Positions 22,222 to 31,378 of a stretch of DNA of 64,000 bases are shown in pieces. How positions within the stretch are numbered: the first letter of the stretch is position 1; every line of letters starts with the position of its first letter. Under the pieces are notes generated by a model. It made no database searches and was not told the origin of the DNA. It was given only the letters and a program-made list of their open reading frames with translations. The translations under genes and the position numbers were made by a program. Source of the stretch: Bog-756 sp963769905 (GTDB lineage: Bacteria > Actinomycetota > Acidimicrobiia > Acidimicrobiales > RAAP-2). The stretch is taken from the NCBI GenBank assembly GCA_963769905.1, contig CAVYNG010000002.1, forward strand, positions 1,364,001 through 1,428,000, read 5' to 3'.

Positions 22222-23423
22222 CGGCTCTCTGCCGGACCACTCCCGACGCCGGAGTTGCCGTGCGAACCGCGGGCCGCGAACCGGTCGGGCACGAAGGGCG
22301 CAAAGAGAGGATCGAGTCGGTCGCGCACGCCGCGCCGGCCCCCGGGCAGAAGGTCGACGATCCGCTCGGCGGTGAGGGGCGCGAGCAGGATCCCGTGTCG
22401 GAAGTGGCCGGTCGCCACCAGCAGGCCGTCGAGCTCGGTCTCGCCGACGAGGGGACCGTTGTCGGGCGAACCCGGGCGGAGGCCGGTGGTCGTCTCGAGG
22501 AGTTCGTATTCGTCGACCACCGGCGCGACCCGGCGGGCGGAGTCGAGCAGCTCGACCACCGGGCCGGCCTGGACCGTCAGGTCGAAGCCCTTCTCCTCGA
22601 CGGTCGCGCCCACGACGAGCGTGCCGTCGGTGCGCGGCACGAGATAGCAGGAGCGGCCATGCACGAGCCCGCGGACGGTTCGCCGGAGCCGTGGGCTCGC
22701 ACCGGCGGCGAGCCGCAGCGTGAGGCCCTTCACCGGGCGGACCGGGGGCCGAAGGTCTTCGGGGAGACCCGCGATCGTGCCCGAGCGGCTCCCCGCGCAG
22801 AGGACGACGGTCCCCGCCGCGAGATTCCCGCCCGATGAGAGGCGGACCCCGGTCACGCGGCCGGACCCGGTGCGGACTCGGGATACCTCGTCAGCGAGCA
22901 GCGAGACACCGCTCGCCGCACCGGCCGCTACGAGCGCGCGGGCGACGGCCCGGTTGTCGACCTGGTGGTCGTCACCGAGCTCGGCACCGCCGCAGACCCC
23001 TGCTGCGAGGAGCGGTTCGGCGGCGCGGCACTCCGCTGCCGAGAGTCGCCTGGCGCAGAGGCCGAGCCCGTCCTGGAAGCGGAGGAGCTGGTCGGTCGCG
23101 GCCCGGTCGGAAGGGTCGGCGGCGACCAGCAAGGTCCCGCTCGCGGTGTAGTGGACCGGCCGTCCCGAGGCCACCTCGAGCTCGCGAGCGAAGCTCGGCC
23201 AGGCGCGTGCGCCGGCGAGGTTGAGCGCCACGAGCGCCTCCTCCCCGAAGTGCGCCTCCGAGACCGGTGCCAGCATGCCGGCTGCCGCCCAGGTCGCGCC
23301 GCGACCGGGTTCGGGGTCGACGAGGGTCACCGACCGCCCGGCGGTGGCCGCCCTCCACGCGATCGACAGGCCGATGACCCCGGCTCCCACCACGACGACC
23401 TCATCGGGTGCGTCCGACGCCAC
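22218..23423 (-). CDS. thiO: glycine oxidase ThiO
   Basis: A 401-residue FAD-dependent oxidase of the DAO family that converts glycine to dehydroglycine for ThiG. The FAD-binding VVVVGAGVIGLSIAWRAA is at the N-terminus, followed by GATWAAAGMLAP, and the C-terminal GLRPGSPDNGPLVG and ATGHFRHGILLAP are ThiO-typical. The use of ThiO rather than ThiH implies oxygen-dependent thiazole synthesis. GTG 23423 is preferred because TACGAT lies 6 nt upstream and no Shine-Dalgarno is present. No TPP riboswitch can fit in such a leaderless message. First gene of thiOSGD, divergent from gltB. Confidence 0.93.
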   Translation of the reverse strand: MASDAPDEVVVVGAGVIGLSIAWRAATAGRSVTLVDPEPGRGATWAAAGMLAPVSEAHFGEEALVALNLAGARAWPSFARELEVASGRPVHYTASGTLLVAADPSDRAATDQLLRFQDGLGLCARRLSAAECRAAEPLLAAGVCGGAELGDDHQVDNRAVARALVAAGAASGVSLLADEVSRVRTGSGRVTGVRLSSGGNLAAGTVVLCAGSRSGTIAGLPEDLRPPVRPVKGLTLRLAAGASPRLRRTVRGLVHGRSCYLVPRTDGTLVVGATVEEKGFDLTVQAGPVVELLDSARRVAPVVDEYELLETTTGLRPGSPDNGPLVGETELDGLLVATGHFRHGILLAPLTAERIVDLLPGGRRGVRDRLDPLFAPFVPDRFAARGSHGNSGVGSGPAESR

Positions 23424-23429
23424 GTGTCC

Positions 23430-23435
23430 ATCGTA
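23430..23435 (-). promoter_or_regulatory. leaderless -10 of thiO
   Basis: TACGAT on the minus strand, 6 nt before the GTG at 23423. Confidence 0.5.
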
Positions 23436-23527
23436 GGGGTCTGCCGCGGCCGGAACGCGTGCCCGACGAGGGTCTTTCGGGGCTCGAGCGCACGCCTGGG
23501 AAGGCCCGATCGGGCGAAACCCGGGTG

Positions 23528-23533
23528 TACACT
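23528..23533 (+). promoter_or_regulatory. candidate -10 of gltB
   Basis: TACACT, giving a leader of about 60 nt that ends in GGAG before ATG 23602. Confidence 0.5.
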
Positions 23534-23601
23534 TGTCGGACCGCGCAGGGCCAGCGTCGTCCCAGCCGGGTGGATCCCTTCTCCCGTTGGAGCGACTCGA
23601 A

Positions 23602-26600
23602 ATGACCACCGATGACGGCACCCTGAGGGACGGTCGCCACCCCATGGCGCGTGCTTCTCGGGCACCGTCGGCGGCCGACTCTCCGAGGCGGGCTCCGACC
23701 GAGGGGCTCTACGACCCTCGTTTCGAGCACGACGCCTGCGGCGTCGCCTTCGTCGCCGACCTCCGGGGCCGACGCTCACACGAGCTGGTGCTCGAGGCGA
23801 TCTCCGCGCTCGAGCACCTCGCGCACCGAGGGGCCACCGGCAGCGAGGAGGACAGCGGGGACGGCGCGGGCATCCTCCTGCAGGTCCCGCACGATTTCTA
23901 CGCCGGTGAGGTGCAATTCGACCTGCCCGGACCCGGCAGGTACGCGACCGGCCTCGTCTTCCTCTCACGGGATCCGCAGACCGCGGCGACCGCGCGTACC
24001 GCGGTCGAGAAGCTCGCCGACGACGAGGGCCTGGTCGTCCTCGGATGGCGGGCGCTTCCGATCGACGACTCCTCGCTCGGCTCCGTCTCGAACGCGGCGC
24101 GTCCTGGGATGCACCAGATCTTCGTCGGCCCGAAGCCCGAGGTGTCGATCACCGGTCCCGATCCCGCGCTCGCGGTCGACCGCCTGGCCTTCGTGCTGCG
24201 CAAGCGCGCCGAGCACCAGGTCGAGGAGTGCTACTTCGCGTCACTCTCCGCGAGGACCATCACCTACAAGGGGATGCTCACGTCCCACCAGCTGGCCCGG
24301 TTCTTCCCGGACCTCTCCGACGAGCGCCTGGAGAGCGGCCTCGCCCTCGTCCACTCACGCTTCTCGACCAACACCTTTCCCTCGTGGCCGCTCGCGCACC
24401 CCTACCGGTACCTCGCCCACAACGGCGAGATCAACACCCTGGCGGGCAACCGGAACTGGATGCGCGCGAGAGAGGCGCTCCTGCGCACCGACCTCATCAC
24501 CGGTCTGTCGCGCACCTATCCGATCGTGACCCCCGGGGCCAGCGACTCCGCCTCCTTCGACGAGGTCCTCGAGCTCCTCCACCTCGGGGGAAGGCCCATC
24601 CATCACGCGGTTCTGATGATGATCCCCGAGGCCTGGGAGAACCACCGCACCATGGATCCGGCCCGTCGTGCCTTCTACCGGTACCACGCGGCCCTGATGG
24701 AGCCGTGGGACGGCCCGGCCGCCGTCGCCTTCACCGACGGGACGGTCATCGGGGCGGTCCTCGACCGCAACGGACTGCGCCCGGCCCGCTACTGGGTGAC
24801 CGACGACGGCCTGGTCGTCCTCGCGAGCGAGGTCGGGGTGCTCGACATCGAACCGCACAAGGTGGTGCGAAAGGGTCGGCTCCAACCCGGCCGCATGTTC
24901 CTCGTCGACACCGCGCAGGGCCGCATCGTCGACGACGACGAGATCAAGGCGACCCTCGCGGCCGAGCGTCCCTACGGGCGGTGGCTCGACGAGGGTCAGA
25001 TCAACCTCGACGACCTCCCGCCCCGGACCATGCTGACTCCTCAGCACGCCTCGGTGATCGGGCGCCAGCGGCTCTTCGGCTACACCAACGAGGAGCTGCG
25101 TCTCATCCTCGAGCCGATGGCGCGCACCGGAGGGGAACCGCTCGGCTCGATGGGGACCGACGCGGCGATCGCGGTGCTCTCGGAGCGACCCCGGCTCCTC
25201 TACGACTACTTCACTCAGCTCTTCGCCCAGGTGACCAACCCGCCGCTGGACGCGATCCGCGAGGAGCTGGTGACCTCGCTCCAGTCGACCCTCGGGCCCG
25301 AGTCCAACCTGCTCGAAGCGACGCCGGCGTCCTGCCGCCAGATCATCCTCCCCATGCCGGTGATCGACAACGACGACCTGGCCAAGCTCCTCTACGTCAA
25401 CGAGGACGGCAGCACACCCGGCTTCCGGGCGTTCGCGATCGACGGTCTCTTCGCGGTCGACGGCGGAGGGGAGGCGCTCCGTGCGGCCCTCGAAGACGTG
25501 CGCAGCCGGGTCAGCGCGGCCATCGCCGAGGGGGCCGACGTGATCGTGCTGTCGGACCGCAATTCGACGGCGGAGTTCGCGCCGATCCCCTCCCTCCTGC
25601 TCGTCGCCGCGGTCCACCATCACCTGGTCCGCGAGCGCACCCGCACCCAGGTGGGTCTCGTCGTCGAGTCGGGTGACGCGCGCGAGGTCCACCACATGGC
25701 CCTGCTCAAGGGGTTCGGCGCGGCGGCGATCAACCCCTACCTGGCCTTCGAGACGATCGACGACATGATCGCCTCGGGTCTCCTGTCGGGGGTGACTCCT
25801 CGCCAGGCCCAGCGGAACTACATCAAGGCAGCCTCCAAGGGGATCATCAAGGTGATGTCCAAGATGGGCATCTCGACGGTCGCCTCCTACACGGGCGCCC
25901 AGGTCTTCGAGGCGGTCGGCCTCGCGCCGGAGGTCATCGACGAGTATTTCACCGGGACCGTGTCGCGCATCGGCGGCGTCGGGCTCGACGTCCTCGCGAC
26001 CGAAGTGGCCCTGCGCCACCGCGCCGCCAACTTCGACCGTCCGGGCGAGCTCGCCCACCGTGAGCGCGAGGTCGGCGGCGAGTACCAGTGGCGTCGCGAG
26101 GGCGAGATCCACCTGTTCAACCCACGCACGGTCTTCAAGCTGCAGCACGCGACGCGGGCGAAGCGCTACGATGTCTTCAAGGAGTACACGAAGGCGGTGG
26201 ACGACCAGTCGCGGACGCTCGCCACACTCCGGGGCCTCATGCGCCTCAGGACCGGAGTGCTCGAGCCGGTCTCGATCGACGAGGTCGAGTCGCCCTCGTC
26301 GATCATCTCCCGGTTCTCGACCGGGGCGATGTCCTACGGCTCGATCTCCGCGGAGGCCCACGAGACCCTCGCCATCGCGATGAACCGTCTCGGCGGGCGC
26401 TCCAACACCGGGGAGGGCGGGGAAGACCCGCGCCGCTATACGCCCGACGCAAACGGCGACCTCCGTCGCAGTGCCATCAAACAGGTGGCCTCGGCCCGGT
26501 TCGGGGTCACCTCCGAGTACCTGGTGAACTCCGACGACATCCAGATCAAGATCGCCCAGGGTGCGAAGCCCGGGGAGGGTGGCCAGCTCCCCGGCCAGAA

Positions 26601-28230
26601 GGTGTATCCCTGGATCGCGGAGACCCGTCTGTCGACCCCGGGGGTCGGGCTGATCTCGCCTCCGCCCCACCACGACATCTACTCGATCGAGGACATCGCA
26701 CAGCTCATCCACGACTTGAAGTCCGCCAACCCCCGGGCGCGCGTGCACGTGAAGCTGGTGGCGGAGGTCGGCGTCGGGACCGTCGCGGCCGGGGTCGCCA
26801 AGGCCCATTCCGACGTGGTGCTGATCTCCGGCCACGACGGGGGGACCGGAGCGGCGCCGCTCACCTCTCAGAAGCATGCCGGGATCCCCTGGGAGCTCGG
26901 ACTCGCCGAGACCCAGCAGACCCTGGTCGTGAACGATCTGCGGGACCGGATCGTCGTCCAGGTCGACGGGCAGATGAAGACCGGCCGCGACGTGGTCATC
27001 GGCGCGCTCCTCGGTGCGGAGGAGTTCGGGTTCGCCACCGCACCCCTCGTGGTCTCCGGCTGCATCATGATGCGGGTCTGCCACCTCGATACCTGCCCGG
27101 TCGGGATCGCGACGCAGAACCCGACGCTCCGGGCGCGCTTCAACGGGACCCCCGAGTTCGTCGAGACCTTCTTCGAGTACATCGCCGAGGAGGTGCGTGA
27201 GCACCTCGCGGCGCTCGGGCTCCGCTCCATCGACGAGGCGGTCGGACGAGTCGACCTGCTCGACACGACGACAGCCGTCGACCACTGGAAGGCCGCCGGC
27301 CTCGATCTGGCGCCGATCCTCGTCGAGCCGGAGCAACGTCCCGGCTCTGCGCGCCGGTGCGTGAACGAACAGGACCACGGTCTCGACCGAGCCCTCGACC
27401 ACGCGTTCCTCGGCGAGTGCCGACCGGCCATCGAGGAGGGCACACCGGTGCGGGCGCAGCTCCGCATCCGCAACGTCGACCGGACCGTCGGCACTCTGCT
27501 CGGCCACGAGATCACCCGGCGCCACGGCGGCGCCGGGCTGCCGGACGGGACGATCGACCTGACCTTCACCGGCTCGGCCGGCCAGAGCTTCGGTGCGTTC
27601 GTCCCGCGGGGGGTGACCCTCCGCCTGCACGGGGATGCGAACGACTACTTGGGCAAGGGGCTCTCCGGTGGGCGGATCGTCGTCCGTCCACCCGACGGCT
27701 CTCCCTTCGCGGCGGAGGAGAACATCGTGGCGGGCAACGTGGTCCTCTACGGCGCGACGGCCGGGGACGTCTTCCTGCGCGGGCAGGTGGGCGAGCGATT
27801 CTGCGTGCGCAACTCCGGAGCCGTCGCAGTCGTCGAAGGCGTGGGCGACCATGCATGCGAGTACATGACCGGTGGCAGGGTGGTCGTGCTCGGTCCGACC
27901 GGCCGGAACTTCGGCGCCGGGATGTCGGGCGGGATCGCCTTCGTGTGGGATCCCGGCGGGCAACTCGCCGGCACCTACAACGGGGAGATGGTCGATCTCG
28001 AGCCACTCTCGCCGACGGATCGCATCTGGCTCGAGGACCGGGTGACCATCCACCGCGACGAGACCGGCTCGGCCGTGGCCGGCCGGCTCCTCGCCAACTG
28101 GATCGTCGCCGCGGAACAATTCGTGACGGTGATGCCGAAGGACTACCGCCGGGTCCTCGCGGCGACCGAGCGTGCGGTTGCCGAGGGGCGCTCGGTCGAC
28201 GAGGCGGTGATGGAGGCGGCCCATGGCTGA
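23602..28230 (+). CDS. gltB: glutamate synthase large subunit
   Basis: A 1542-residue alpha subunit of NADPH-type glutamate synthase. After a 45-residue propeptide, C46 in FEHDACGVAFV becomes the N-terminal nucleophile of the glutaminase domain. The FMN domain follows (STGAMSYGSISAEAH, GGRSNTGEGGEDPRRY, SGHDGGTGAAPL), with the 3Fe-4S ligands in CIMMRVCHLDTCPVGIATQNP, and a C-terminal GXGXG beta-helix (GKGLSGGRIVV, GRNFGAGMSGGIA). It produces two glutamates from glutamine and 2-oxoglutarate. ATG 23602 has GGAG 9 nt upstream and TACACT (23528-23533) as a probable -10; a TTG at 23533 overlaps that -10 and is less likely. The stop overlaps the gltD start by 8 bp. Confidence 0.96.
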   Translation: MTTDDGTLRDGRHPMARASRAPSAADSPRRAPTEGLYDPRFEHDACGVAFVADLRGRRSHELVLEAISALEHLAHRGATGSEEDSGDGAGILLQVPHDFYAGEVQFDLPGPGRYATGLVFLSRDPQTAATARTAVEKLADDEGLVVLGWRALPIDDSSLGSVSNAARPGMHQIFVGPKPEVSITGPDPALAVDRLAFVLRKRAEHQVEECYFASLSARTITYKGMLTSHQLARFFPDLSDERLESGLALVHSRFSTNTFPSWPLAHPYRYLAHNGEINTLAGNRNWMRAREALLRTDLITGLSRTYPIVTPGASDSASFDEVLELLHLGGRPIHHAVLMMIPEAWENHRTMDPARRAFYRYHAALMEPWDGPAAVAFTDGTVIGAVLDRNGLRPARYWVTDDGLVVLASEVGVLDIEPHKVVRKGRLQPGRMFLVDTAQGRIVDDDEIKATLAAERPYGRWLDEGQINLDDLPPRTMLTPQHASVIGRQRLFGYTNEELRLILEPMARTGGEPLGSMGTDAAIAVLSERPRLLYDYFTQLFAQVTNPPLDAIREELVTSLQSTLGPESNLLEATPASCRQIILPMPVIDNDDLAKLLYVNEDGSTPGFRAFAIDGLFAVDGGGEALRAALEDVRSRVSAAIAEGADVIVLSDRNSTAEFAPIPSLLLVAAVHHHLVRERTRTQVGLVVESGDAREVHHMALLKGFGAAAINPYLAFETIDDMIASGLLSGVTPRQAQRNYIKAASKGIIKVMSKMGISTVASYTGAQVFEAVGLAPEVIDEYFTGTVSRIGGVGLDVLATEVALRHRAANFDRPGELAHREREVGGEYQWRREGEIHLFNPRTVFKLQHATRAKRYDVFKEYTKAVDDQSRTLATLRGLMRLRTGVLEPVSIDEVESPSSIISRFSTGAMSYGSISAEAHETLAIAMNRLGGRSNTGEGGEDPRRYTPDANGDLRRSAIKQVASARFGVTSEYLVNSDDIQIKIAQGAKPGEGGQLPGQKVYPWIAETRLSTPGVGLISPPPHHDIYSIEDIAQLIHDLKSANPRARVHVKLVAEVGVGTVAAGVAKAHSDVVLISGHDGGTGAAPLTSQKHAGIPWELGLAETQQTLVVNDLRDRIVVQVDGQMKTGRDVVIGALLGAEEFGFATAPLVVSGCIMMRVCHLDTCPVGIATQNPTLRARFNGTPEFVETFFEYIAEEVREHLAALGLRSIDEAVGRVDLLDTTTAVDHWKAAGLDLAPILVEPEQRPGSARRCVNEQDHGLDRALDHAFLGECRPAIEEGTPVRAQLRIRNVDRTVGTLLGHEITRRHGGAGLPDGTIDLTFTGSAGQSFGAFVPRGVTLRLHGDANDYLGKGLSGGRIVVRPPDGSPFAAEENIVAGNVVLYGATAGDVFLRGQVGERFCVRNSGAVAVVEGVGDHACEYMTGGRVVVLGPTGRNFGAGMSGGIAFVWDPGGQLAGTYNGEMVDLEPLSPTDRIWLEDRVTIHRDETGSAVAGRLLANWIVAAEQFVTVMPKDYRRVLAATERAVAEGRSVDEAVMEAAHG

Positions 28231-29730
28231 CCTCACCGGGTTCCTCAAGCACCGGCGTGCCCTTCCGCCGCGTCGGCCCGTGCCCATCCGCCTGCGCGAC
28301 TGGAAGGAGGTCTACGAGCCCTTCCCGGTCGAGGCCGCCGAGAAGCAAGCCGCGCGTTGCATGGACTGCGGGATCCCCTTCTGCCACGAAGGGTGTCCCC
28401 TCGGAAATCTCATCCCCGAGTGGAACGACCTCGTCTACCAGAGCGACTGGTCGGAGGCGATCGAGCGGCTCCACGCGACGAACAACTTTCCCGAGTTCAC
28501 CGGGCGCCTCTGCCCGGCGCCCTGCGAAGGTGCGTGCGTGCTCGGGATCAACGACGACCCGGTGACCATCGAGCGCATCGAGTACGAGATCGTCGAGCGG
28601 GCCTGGAGCGAGGGCTGGGTCGAGCCGGTCACGCGGGTGCCCCCGACGGGCAAGCAGGTCGCCGTGGTCGGGTCGGGTCCCGCGGGGTTGGCTGCCGCCC
28701 AGCAGCTCCGGCGCGCCGGCCACCGTGTAGTGGTCTTCGAGCGGGCCGAGAAGCCGGGGGGCCTGCTCCGTTACGGGATCCCGGAGTTCAAGATGGAAAA
28801 GGCCGTGCTCGATCGACGCCTGGGCCAGCTCGAAGCCGAGGGCGTCGAGTTCCGCTGCAGCGTGTCGGTCGGCCCGAGCGCGCCGGGGTGCGCGGTGCCC
28901 TGGCGGCGGATGCCAAGGTGATCACCGCGGCCTCCCTCGTCGACGAATTCGACGCGCTGATGCTGGCCGGCGGCGCCACACTCCCACGGGACCTTCCGGT
29001 GCCCGGGCGCGAACTCGAAGGCATCCATCCGGCGATGGACTACCTCAAACCCTCGAACATGGTCCGTGAAGGACTGCTCGCCTCGCCGCCGATCTCGGCG
29101 GCCGGGAAGCACGTGGTCATCATCGGCGGGGGGGACACCGGGGCCGACTGTCTCGGCACCGTGCATCGCCAAGGTGCGCGCAGCGTGCACCAGCTCGAGA
29201 TCCTGCCCGTCCCTCCCGACGAGCGGACCCTCGACAATCCGTGGCCGACCTGGCCGCTCATCTTGCGCACCTCGGCCGCGCACGAAGAGGGCGGCGAGCG
29301 GGTCTTCTCGGTCACGACCGCCGAGTTCGTCGACGACGGGAGCGGCCACGTGGCCGCGCTCCGCTGCCGGCAGGTCGAGACGGAGACCGGGGACGACGGC
29401 CGTTCGCGATTCGTGGACATCGAAGGATCGGACTTCGAGCTTCCCTGCCAGCTCGTCCTTCTCGCACTGGGCTTCCTCGGTGCCGAGCGGGAGGGCCCGG
29501 TGGCCGAGCTCGGTCTCGAGCTCGATTCGCGGGGGAACGTGGCGGCCGGCGCCAACTGGTCGACGAGCGTGGACGGCGTCTTCGTCTGCGGTGACATGAC
29601 CCGTGGCCAGAGCCTCATCGTGTGGGCGATTGCCGAAGGCCGCTCCGCTGCGGCCGCCGCCGACCGGTACCTGATGGGGACCACCTCGCTTCCCGCGCCG
29701 CTGGTGCCGGGGCAGCTCGCGCTCCGCTGA
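28223..29730 (+). pseudogene. gltD: glutamate synthase small subunit, interrupted by a -1 frameshift
   Basis: The FAD/NADPH-binding beta subunit that feeds electrons to GltB. The first frame (28223-28921) carries the N-terminal Fe-S motifs (CMDCGIPFCHEGCPLGNLIPEW, split here as CMDCGIPFC and GCPLGN; CPAPCEGACVLGI) and VVGSGPAGLAAAQQL, then runs into noise and a stop. The second frame continues with LMLAGGATLPRDLPVPGRELEGI, VIIGGGDTGADC and VDGVFVCGDMTRGQSLIVWAI to 29730. One missing base in the GGGG run at 28885-28888 restores a continuous reading (SVGPSAPGVRGALAADA). Sequencing error, strain-specific loss or programmed shifting are all possible; the rest of the gene shows no decay, which favours error. 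Confidence 0.85.
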
Positions 29731-29746
29731 CCAGGGGGCGCAGACG

Positions 29747-30580
29747 ATGGGTGATCTCGGCACCGACACCGCGGTCCGAGAGCGCGGCGAGGGAAGCTAC
29801 GAGGCCGACCTCAACCCCGACTGGGAGATCTGGGGTCCGATGGGGGGCTACGTCGCGGCCTGCGCGCTGCGGGCCGCCGGGGCCGCGAGTGGCCACCCCC
29901 GCCCTGCGGCCTTCTCGTGCCACTACCTCGGGGTCGCCGGGTTCGCCCCGGTCGAGATGGTCGTCGAGCCGCGCCGGGTCGGCCGCAACGCGAGCTCCCA
30001 CCGGGTCGAGGTGACCCAGGCAGGACGGCCGATCCTCGACGCGATGGTCTGGAGCGTGGGGGAGGGAACCGACGGGCTCTTCCACGACGAGACCGTCCCA
30101 CCCGACGTGCCCGGCCCGGAGGATCTGGCGACCCTCGAGGAGCTCCTCCCCGGACCTCCACGGGTCGCCTACCCGTTCTGGCAGAACCTCGAGTCGAAGC
30201 CGATCGACTTCGAGGCCGAGTGGCCCCCGACGGATCCGCGGCCGGCGCGCTGGCGCGAGTGGTTGCGCTTCACCCCGACCGCCACCTTCGACGATGCCTG
30301 GATCGATGCCGCCCGCAGCGTCATCCTGGTCGATCTGCCGAGCTGGCCCTCCGCCCACCGACCGCATGCGTGGAGCAATCCCCGGTTCATCGCGCCGAGC
30401 CTCGACCTGCATGTCTCGTTCCAGTCGCCCACCACCGATCAGGAGTGGCTCCTCTGCGACGGCGAGGCACCACTCTCCACCTCGGGCCTGTTCGCCTGGC
30501 GGGCACAGATCTGGTCACCGGGCGGTCGGCTGCACGCGAGCGGCGGCGGGCAGTGCCTCTACCGTCGACTTCCCGACTGA
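29747..30580 (+). CDS. acyl-CoA thioesterase-like double hotdog protein
   Basis: A 277-residue protein resembling TesB-like/fungal-type acyl-CoA thioesterases with two tandem hotdog domains. The first half has DWEIWGPMGGYVAACALRAA and the second DLHVSFQSPTTDQEWLLCD with SGLFAWRAQIWSPGGRL, both typical. It probably hydrolyses acyl-CoAs in lipid turnover. GGGGG lies about 8 nt before the ATG. It follows gltD by 16 bp and could be co-transcribed with it, although no metabolic link is obvious. Confidence 0.8.
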   Translation: MGDLGTDTAVRERGEGSYEADLNPDWEIWGPMGGYVAACALRAAGAASGHPRPAAFSCHYLGVAGFAPVEMVVEPRRVGRNASSHRVEVTQAGRPILDAMVWSVGEGTDGLFHDETVPPDVPGPEDLATLEELLPGPPRVAYPFWQNLESKPIDFEAEWPPTDPRPARWREWLRFTPTATFDDAWIDAARSVILVDLPSWPSAHRPHAWSNPRFIAPSLDLHVSFQSPTTDQEWLLCDGEAPLSTSGLFAWRAQIWSPGGRLHASGGGQCLYRRLPD

Positions 30581-30602
30581 GCCGCTCGGAGCGCGAGAAC
30601 TG

Positions 30603-31322
30603 TCAGCGCGAGGCGATCTCGAGGAGCGCTCCGGCGACGAACTCCGGCCGGGTGATCATGAGGTCGTGACCGGTGTCGACGTGCCAGAGTCGCCGTTCGG
30701 CACGCGCCGTCTCGATCATGTCCTTGTCACGGGTGGGGATCGTCGACTCGCAGACGATGTGGTACTGCGGGATCGCCCATAGGGCGTCCTCGTTCGCGAG
30801 GCGGAGCTTCTGTTCGAAGCACTTCCACGGATGACCGGTGAGCCGGGCGTCCGCCCACGCCCGGTCCTCGGCGTCGTCGACGCCGTAGAAGGCAGCGGCG
30901 CCCGCAGCCGGCAGCAGCACCAGTTCGACGCCCTCGACCACCTTGCCGGTTGGACGGGTCACCTCGATCACCGGGCCTGCGACGTCGACCAGCGACTGAC
31001 CGTTCCTCGGGTTGGCAGCGTCCAGGTAGACGAGCTTCCCGACCCGGTCGGCGGCGCGGTCCGCGACGCCGGTGACCACCATGCCTCCATAGCTGTGGCC
31101 GACGAGGATCACCTCTCGCAGGTCCCAGTAGTAGAGGAGCTTCGCGACGTCGTCGACGTGGAACTCGAGGTCGACGTCGGGCGAGAGCGACGACGACAGC
31201 TCGGCCAGCCCGGTCAAGGACGGCGCGAACACCTCGTGCCCCTTGTCCTCCAAGAGCCGCTTGACCTTGGCGTAACACCATCCCCCGTGCCCGCCGCCAT
31301 GTACCAGCACGTATGACGCCAT
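30603..31322 (-). CDS. alpha/beta hydrolase (methylesterase/hydroxynitrile lyase-like)
   Basis: A 239-residue alpha/beta hydrolase. It begins MASYVLVHGGGHGGWCY, has the nucleophile elbow VGHSYGGMV, and the C-terminal catalytic His in DTGHDLMITRPE. The pattern is close to plant-like salicylate methylesterase/hydroxynitrile lyase and bacterial homologues. The natural ester is unknown. The ATG follows a purine-rich GAAAG. Convergent with the thioesterase gene; a GH4 gene lies upstream on the same strand. Confidence 0.85.
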   Translation of the reverse strand: MASYVLVHGGGHGGWCYAKVKRLLEDKGHEVFAPSLTGLAELSSSLSPDVDLEFHVDDVAKLLYYWDLREVILVGHSYGGMVVTGVADRAADRVGKLVYLDAANPRNGQSLVDVAGPVIEVTRPTGKVVEGVELVLLPAAGAAAFYGVDDAEDRAWADARLTGHPWKCFEQKLRLANEDALWAIPQYHIVCESTIPTRDKDMIETARAERRLWHVDTGHDLMITRPEFVAGALLEIASR

Positions 31323-31378
31323 CTTTCGGGTCCCCTTCAGTCGGAGGCCGGTGGTCCCGACGACTGGGCCGGCGCCGA

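Noticed and set aside
24355..28287. A 1310-codon open frame on the minus strand opposite gltB.
   Set aside because: It is the usual antisense frame of a high-GC gene with strong third-position bias. Its translation is Arg/Val/Asp/Gly-rich with no domain, and gltB fully explains the region.
28856..28905. Programmed -1 frameshifting in gltD.
   Set aside because: No X-XXY-YYZ slippery heptamer in the right phase and no strong downstream pseudoknot could be picked out; GltD is normally made in one frame.
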